Program-made: the position numbers and the translations under genes
From: an uncultured Oscillospiraceae bacterium
Lineage (GTDB): Bacteria > Bacillota > Clostridia > Oscillospirales > Acutalibacteraceae
Assembly (NCBI GenBank): GCA_900547305.1
Contig: URGH01000032.1
Span: forward strand, 1-27,940
Direction of reading: 5' to 3'
DNA: 27,940 nt
The notes under the pieces: generated by a model
The model's input: the letters and a program-made list of their open reading frames with translations, nothing else
Told to the model about the DNA's origin: nothing
Databases searched by the model: none
Shown here: positions 24,205 to 27,940 of the stretch, one piece after another
How the letters are laid out: each line of letters starts with the position of its first letter
Numbering within the stretch: position 1 is the first letter of the stretch

Positions 24205-24386
24205 TATTTAATCACCCCCAACATACATGCCGCTATAAGCCCCAAAGAAACTATAACCGAAACCGCGATTATAATATAATCGACCTTGGTCATTTTTTTC
24301 GGGAACTCATAGGTATCGGATTCCATTTCTTTTAGCCGTTCTTCCGTTTCCTGATAGATCAGCTGTTCAATAGATTTTTGTTCCAT
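24204..24386 (-). CDS. 60-residue single-span membrane peptide coupled to the permease
   Basis: This small protein reads as an acidic amphipathic N-terminus (SIEQLIYQETEERLKEMESD), a short linker FPKKMTKVD, and one C-terminal transmembrane helix (about 40-57, IIIAVSVIVSLGLIAACML). I do not recognise a family. The ATG at 24386 follows GAGGAGG with about 5-nt spacing and lies 11 nt after the LicC-LicA stop; an apparent earlier in-frame start overlaps that stop. Its own stop shares a base with the permease ATG. Conservation of the strong ribosome site and tight coupling argue that it is real, perhaps a small accessory subunit of the transporter, as seen with other transporters. That role is inference. 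Confidence 0.7.
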   Translation of the reverse strand: MEQKSIEQLIYQETEERLKEMESDTYEFPKKMTKVDYIIIAVSVIVSLGLIAACMLGVIK

Positions 24387-24397
24387 TGTTCTCCTCC

Positions 24398-26197
24398 TCA
24401 ATTTTTATACAAATCCAAAGCGAGCTTTCCGTACTGCTTTGAATATTTGTACCAGATGTAAAGATACTCCCCCGTGTGCTTAGCGCATTTTTCCTGATAA
24501 AGCGCCCATAAGAACCAAAAATACGCAAGCAACGCCACATAACCTATATAATGCCTGCGTTCTTCCGGGGTCGGCTTGCGGTCAAGGTAAATTTCTATCA
24601 CCTTTTCCGCCTGCTCTACCGTATAGTCCGAGCAGGCTATAAACGTGCCTATATCGCTGCCCGGGTCGGACATTCCCGCATACTCCCAGTCGATAAGGTA
24701 CATTTTCCCCTGCCTGTCCAAAAGGAAATTAGGGTCATAGCTGTCGCAATGGCAAAGGCAGGGCGTGCTGTTTTCCTTTTTCAGGTATTCGTTAATTGAA
24801 TTCATCGTTTCCCTGAGCTCTTCCATTCCGGTGAAATCAGAGGTATCCGAGCCGTCGAGCTTCGCGTAAAAATCGTTGATTTTTTCCCAAATATCAAATT
24901 TCCCGCTTACCGAAATTCCGCTTGTGTGCAGCTGCCGCAGCATTTTCATTGCCTGCCCTACCTGCGCTTCGTTGTGGTAATCAAGCGTGGCTGCGTCCTC
25001 AATATAATGGGATATCTTCCAGCCCTTTGATTTGTCTATGTAAATAAAGGTATCGTCAAGCCCCAATTTCTTTGCCGCGTCCATCGCCTCCGCCTCTGCT
25101 CTGCGGTTGATATAAACGTCCGTTCCTACGCCCGGGTGGCGATAAACATACTGCTTTCCGTTGCAGGAGAACTTAAAGGATAGATTTGTAAGCCCTGTTT
25201 TTATGGGTATTATATTTTCAATGTTTTCGGGTTTGCACTTCAGCACCGAGCAGATATTATCAAATATAAACGAATCGGTGTTTGTTATGTACTCGCTGTC
25301 GAAAGTTCTCAACTCGTCAAGCGAGTCGAATTCTCTTATTCCGCCGTCATATTTCTTTATGTACATTTCAAGCTCGGTAATATGCCGCGCGTAAAGATCT
25401 TCCCAAAGCCCTGTTCTTGTAATCAGGCTGTCGTATTCCTTTTCGAGAATTTTTGTAAACGTCTCGCTGAATTTGCGGTCATAGTAAACATGACCTATCA
25501 TGTACCATGCGTCCTGCCCACCGAAACTTACCTTTGTAATGCGGCCCTTGCTGTCGGTCGTAAGGCAGTATTCGTCGGTTTTTCCCTCGCTGTACATTGC
25601 CGAGTAATACGCTCTGTAAACATACTGCTCAAACGGGTTGAACTCAAAATAATTGTCCGATGAGCAGATATATGTATTTTTCAGCTTTTCCTTAACAAGC
25701 ATAAGCGTAGACGGGTTGTTATAAAGGTGGTAATTCTCATTCACAACGATTTTTACCCCGAATTTTTCCTCAAGGTAAAACAGCTTTTCTTTCATATAGC
25801 CTACTACAACCGTAATATCGTCTATTCCGGCGGACTTTAATTGAAGAATTTCACGCTCAATTAAAATCTCGCCCTTGACTTTAAGAAGAGCCTTGGGCTT
25901 TTCGTAAGACAGCGGGGCGAACCTTGTGCTCATTCCCGCCGCCATAATTACGGCGTTATCAACCTTATGCGGCGCCAGCGCTTCGATTCCCGCAGGCGTA
26001 ACAGCCATTTTGCCGTCAATGTATCCCGCGGCGGATAATTCCTTTATAAGCGCGTTTACGCTGCCGAGCGATTTATCCATACCCTGCGCCACCGAGCGCT
26101 GGGATAAAGGCTTTTCGCTGTTTTGGTGCTTCAGAATATAGTACAATCCGTCAAACATGGATTTTGTTAACATACTCAACACTTCCGTAATGTTCAT
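24398..26197 (-). CDS. Winged-helix / LicC cytidylyltransferase / LicA choline kinase fusion protein
   Basis: The 599-residue protein has three parts. Residues 1-78 form a winged helix (QRSVAQGMDKSLGSVNALIKEL, wing MAVTPAG). Residues 80-300 match LicC, CTP:phosphocholine cytidylyltransferase: MAAGMSTRFAPLSYEKPKAL (85-104), VVGYMKEKLFYLEEKFGVKI, NENYHLYNN-S-LMLVKE and SSDNYF. Residues 305-599 match LicA, choline kinase: TGLTNLSFKF, RHPGVGTDVYINRR, the catalytic HCDSYDPN (483-490, Asp485, Asn490) and LIDWEYAGMSDPGSD (Asp503). It could phosphorylate an imported amino alcohol and activate it with CTP, as for cell-surface phosphocholine. The HTH may make it self-regulating. No licD transferase is in the window. 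It is the first gene of the operon; the ATG at 26197 has GAGGGATG at a long distance. Confidence 0.9.
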   Translation of the reverse strand: MNITEVLSMLTKSMFDGLYYILKHQNSEKPLSQRSVAQGMDKSLGSVNALIKELSAAGYIDGKMAVTPAGIEALAPHKVDNAVIMAAGMSTRFAPLSYEKPKALLKVKGEILIEREILQLKSAGIDDITVVVGYMKEKLFYLEEKFGVKIVVNENYHLYNNPSTLMLVKEKLKNTYICSSDNYFEFNPFEQYVYRAYYSAMYSEGKTDEYCLTTDSKGRITKVSFGGQDAWYMIGHVYYDRKFSETFTKILEKEYDSLITRTGLWEDLYARHITELEMYIKKYDGGIREFDSLDELRTFDSEYITNTDSFIFDNICSVLKCKPENIENIIPIKTGLTNLSFKFSCNGKQYVYRHPGVGTDVYINRRAEAEAMDAAKKLGLDDTFIYIDKSKGWKISHYIEDAATLDYHNEAQVGQAMKMLRQLHTSGISVSGKFDIWEKINDFYAKLDGSDTSDFTGMEELRETMNSINEYLKKENSTPCLCHCDSYDPNFLLDRQGKMYLIDWEYAGMSDPGSDIGTFIACSDYTVEQAEKVIEIYLDRKPTPEERRHYIGYVALLAYFWFLWALYQEKCAKHTGEYLYIWYKYSKQYGKLALDLYKN

Positions 26198-26217
26198 TTT
26201 TTAGAGACATCCCTCAT

Positions 26218-26246
26218 ATTATGAACTATGCGGAACGTTTTGTCAA
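26218..26246 (-). promoter_or_regulatory. Promoter of the LicC-LicA/permease operon
   Basis: On the minus strand, TTGACA (plus 26241-26246) and CATAAT (plus 26218-26223) lie 17 bp apart. Transcription would begin near 26211, giving a very short leader of about 14 nt before the ATG at 26197. No terminator or riboswitch fold fits in that space. Confidence 0.8.
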
Positions 26247-26262
26247 GTGTTTTTGTAAAAAA

Positions 26263-26533
26263 ATAGGCTCCCCTCTATTTGCTATCGCAAAAGAAGTGAG
26301 CCTATTGGATTGCAAATTGGCTCCCCTGTGTAAGGGGAGCTGGCAACGGAGTTGACTGAGGGGTTGTTACAAACTAAAGTATAGCAGAAAATTTAAACTT
26401 GAAAGAATACCCCACAATTTAGGCGTTAGATTTTAGACATTAGATTTTAGAGAATACCCCTCAGTCAACTTCGTTGACAGCTGCTGACTGCGGCGGTTCC
26501 CTCTGTTTTGACTATTGTCTGTGGGGAGCCTAT
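26263..26533. repeat. Palindromic repeat element with heptamer array, copy 2
   Basis: This fills most of the 426-bp gap between the divergent LicC-LicA and TetR genes; no gene is seen. The ends are a perfect 11-bp terminal inverted repeat ATAGGCTCCCC (26263-26273) and GGGGAGCCTAT (26523-26533). Inside: a hairpin using the left end (AATAGGCTC/GAGCCTATT, with TTTGC/GCAAA at its tip), GGCTCCCCTGTGTAAGGGGAGC (split as CTCCCC and GGGGAG arms), the 54-nt core (26360-26413), five heptamers TTAGxxx (26419-26453), and GTCAAC/GTTGAC hairpins. No target-site duplication is obvious. No transposase is encoded. Shares architecture with copy 1 at 19291-19610. Confidence 0.87.
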
Positions 26534-26552
26534 GGGCAGCACAAAAAATCCC

Positions 26553-26581
26553 TTGCGAAACATGTAAAAATTTGTTATAAT
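26553..26581 (+). promoter_or_regulatory. Promoter of the TetR gene
   Basis: TTGCGA (26553-26558), a 17-bp spacer, and an extended -10 TGT-TATAAT (26576-26581). It lies 20 bp beyond the repeat element. The message would start near 26588, about 36 nt before the GTG start codon. Confidence 0.8.
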
Positions 26582-26623
26582 TAATACGGATGACAACTAT
26601 ATAAGGAAACAGGATGCGATAGT

Positions 26624-27307
26624 GTGGCTTTAAGAAAAGGAAGTATTGAAATTAAAAACAGAATACTTTCTGTTTGCGTGCGTTTGTTTTTGGAGCAGGG
26701 GTATAATCAAACGCCGATAAGTCAGATAATTAAAGAGGCGGGCGTATCCGCAAGTACTTTTCAGAATATTTTCCGCACAAAGGACGGAGTTTTGACAGAA
26801 CTGATTGAATTTATGTTCAGCGGGCAGTTCAGCGCGGCACGCGGCATTGCGGGCAATGCGCTGCCGCCTGTGTATACATATGCCGCGGAAACGGCAATAC
26901 AGCTGGTTCTTACCGAGCTTAACGAAAATTTGCGCGATGTTTATTTAGAGGCGTATACCGTTCGGGCAACCGCGGAATATATTCATCAGCAAACGGCGAT
27001 GGAGCTGTATAAAATTTTCGGCGGGTATTTCCCGGGGTACAGCGAGAGCGATTTTTACGAAATGGAAATCGGCACGGCGGGCATTATGCGCGGATATATG
27101 GCAGAAAAGTGCAATATACATTTTCCGCTTGAAAAAAAGCTGGAGCGTTTTCTTTCACTTTCGCTTACGGTGTACAGAGTACCGGAGGAGGAGCGGGAAA
27201 AAATTATATCATATATTAAGAAAACGGACGTTCGCAAGGTTGCAAACGAGGTTATGCAAAAGCTGTTTGCCGCGCTTGAAATGCGCTTTGACTTTACGTT
27301 AAGCTGA
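26624..27307 (+). CDS. TetR/AcrR-family transcriptional regulator
   Basis: The 227-residue protein has an N-terminal TetR DNA-binding domain: IKNRILSVCVRLFLEQGYNQTPISQIIKEAGVS then ASTFQNIFRTKDGVLTELIEFM (about 10-65), with the typical helix-turn-helix ending in a Y/F-x-x-F-x-x-K-like motif (FQNIFRTKDG). The rest is a helical ligand-binding domain without recognisable specificity. The GTG start at 26624 is supported by the family-typical distance to the HTH and an AGGA site about 10 nt upstream; a nearby ATG at 26614 is out of frame and stops after two codons. It precedes an AraC-type regulator by 25 nt and is divergent from the LicC-LicA operon. Targets unknown. Confidence 0.88.
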   Translation: MALRKGSIEIKNRILSVCVRLFLEQGYNQTPISQIIKEAGVSASTFQNIFRTKDGVLTELIEFMFSGQFSAARGIAGNALPPVYTYAAETAIQLVLTELNENLRDVYLEAYTVRATAEYIHQQTAMELYKIFGGYFPGYSESDFYEMEIGTAGIMRGYMAEKCNIHFPLEKKLERFLSLSLTVYRVPEEEREKIISYIKKTDVRKVANEVMQKLFAALEMRFDFTLS

Positions 27308-27332
27308 AATTTTCCGAAAGAAGGGCGGAAAT

Positions 27333-27940
27333 ATGCCGGAAAAGAAAAATATCAACAAATTCAGCGGAAAACATTTTCAGTTTGATAACTTGTTTTTGGA
27401 ACACCCGCTTAAATGCGGGTTTATTGATTTATACCAGATAGGCGAGCTGTGCTGCGAATCGAATTTTGTAATAAACGAGCATGAACAGTGGCTTTGCGAA
27501 ATAACGTATGTAATTTCGGGCGAGGGCACGGCGTATACGGATAATAAGGCGACAAGGCTTTACCCCGGTGTTGTTATGGTTAATTCACCGGGGCATTTGC
27601 ATAAAATTGTAACGGCGGGCAACTCGCTGCTGAGATTTGCGTATATGGGCTTTAAGCTGAACAAGGGCGCCGACAAAGAAAAATACAGACCCTTGCGTGA
27701 ATTTTACATGAATGAGCCTTTTTATGCCTGCAAGGTTAGCAATGATATTCTTAACCCGTTTATGAGACTTGTTAACGAATTTTACTCGCACGGCGCGTAC
27801 AGCGATAAACTAATTACAAGCTACTGCGAGCAGCTGATTATTTTAACCGCAAGGAATTTTTCGGACAGTATTCCGCTGACTCCCGACAGAAAGGTAAATC
27901 TCGGTGTAGGCGCGGCGGTGTATTCGGCGGTAAGGTATAT
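27333..27940 (+). CDS. AraC-family regulator, N-terminal cupin part (cut by window end)
   Basis: An open frame of about 202 codons runs to the window edge without a stop. The N-terminal region reads as an AraC-type cupin sensor domain: HEQWLCEITYVISGEGTAYT, then RLYPGVVMVNSPGHLHKIV, with the usual proline/glycine turns and histidines, followed by helices (ILNPFMRLVNEFYSHG, LITSYCEQLIILTARNF). The two C-terminal helix-turn-helix motifs expected of the family would lie beyond 27940; the frame ends in AVYSAVRYI, which resembles the start of that domain. It follows the TetR gene by 25 nt and is probably co-transcribed. The ligand may be a sugar or related compound but cannot be read here. Confidence 0.78.
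   Translation, partial: MPEKKNINKFSGKHFQFDNLFLEHPLKCGFIDLYQIGELCCESNFVINEHEQWLCEITYVISGEGTAYTDNKATRLYPGVVMVNSPGHLHKIVTAGNSLLRFAYMGFKLNKGADKEKYRPLREFYMNEPFYACKVSNDILNPFMRLVNEFYSHGAYSDKLITSYCEQLIILTARNFSDSIPLTPDRKVNLGVGAAVYSAVRY

Overview
The window looks like a chromosomal segment of an anaerobic Clostridia-type Firmicute, plausibly an Oscillospirales/Ruminococcaceae gut bacterium. That is an inference from strong AGGAGG-type ribosome binding sites, a type 1B pyrD/pyrK pair, a PyrR-like attenuator, and G/C-rich interspersed repeats of a kind common in gut Clostridia. No rRNA, tRNA, CRISPR array, transposase or phage gene is visible.

Left part (1-3830): a minus-strand L-2-amino-thiazoline-4-carboxylate hydrolase-like gene; a divergent pair of an HxlR regulator and an NAD(P)-binding oxidoreductase with matching inverted motifs in the shared control region; then a zinc-type macrodomain hydrolase overlapping a class M sirtuin, i.e. 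a protein ADP-ribosylation writer/eraser pair, closed by a strong terminator.

Middle left (3849-8205): a minus-strand four-gene operon running from 8154 down to 3849: YfbR-like 5'-deoxynucleotidase, a two-repeat SCP2-like protein, a class III (glutamate-1-semialdehyde aminomutase-like) aminotransferase, and a GH78-like rhamnosidase. It starts from a promoter interleaved with an opposite one that drives a YfhO-family membrane protein and a DUF2975-like membrane protein (8234-11331).

Centre (11328-21690): a complete de novo UMP operon, pyrC-carA-carB-pyrK-pyrD-pyrF-pyrE-pyrB-pyrI, encoding all six steps. It is preceded by a strong extended -10 promoter and a leader that can fold into a PyrR-type anti-antiterminator (CNGNGA hexaloop), an antiterminator or an intrinsic terminator. 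Genes overlap or nearly touch except at pyrF-pyrE, where a 355-bp gap is filled by a palindromic repeat element. A three-S1-domain RNA-binding protein follows the operon.

Right part (22711-27940): a minus-strand operon of an HTH-LicC-LicA fusion (phosphocholine-type activation), a 60-residue single-span membrane peptide, and an NCS1-family permease. Upstream of it is a second copy of the repeat element, then a plus-strand TetR regulator and an AraC-type regulator that runs off the window. The most unusual items are the LicC-LicA fusion/permease/small-peptide operon, the paired repeat elements with five heptamers each, the pyr leader, and the yfbR-SCP2-aminotransferase-GH78 operon.
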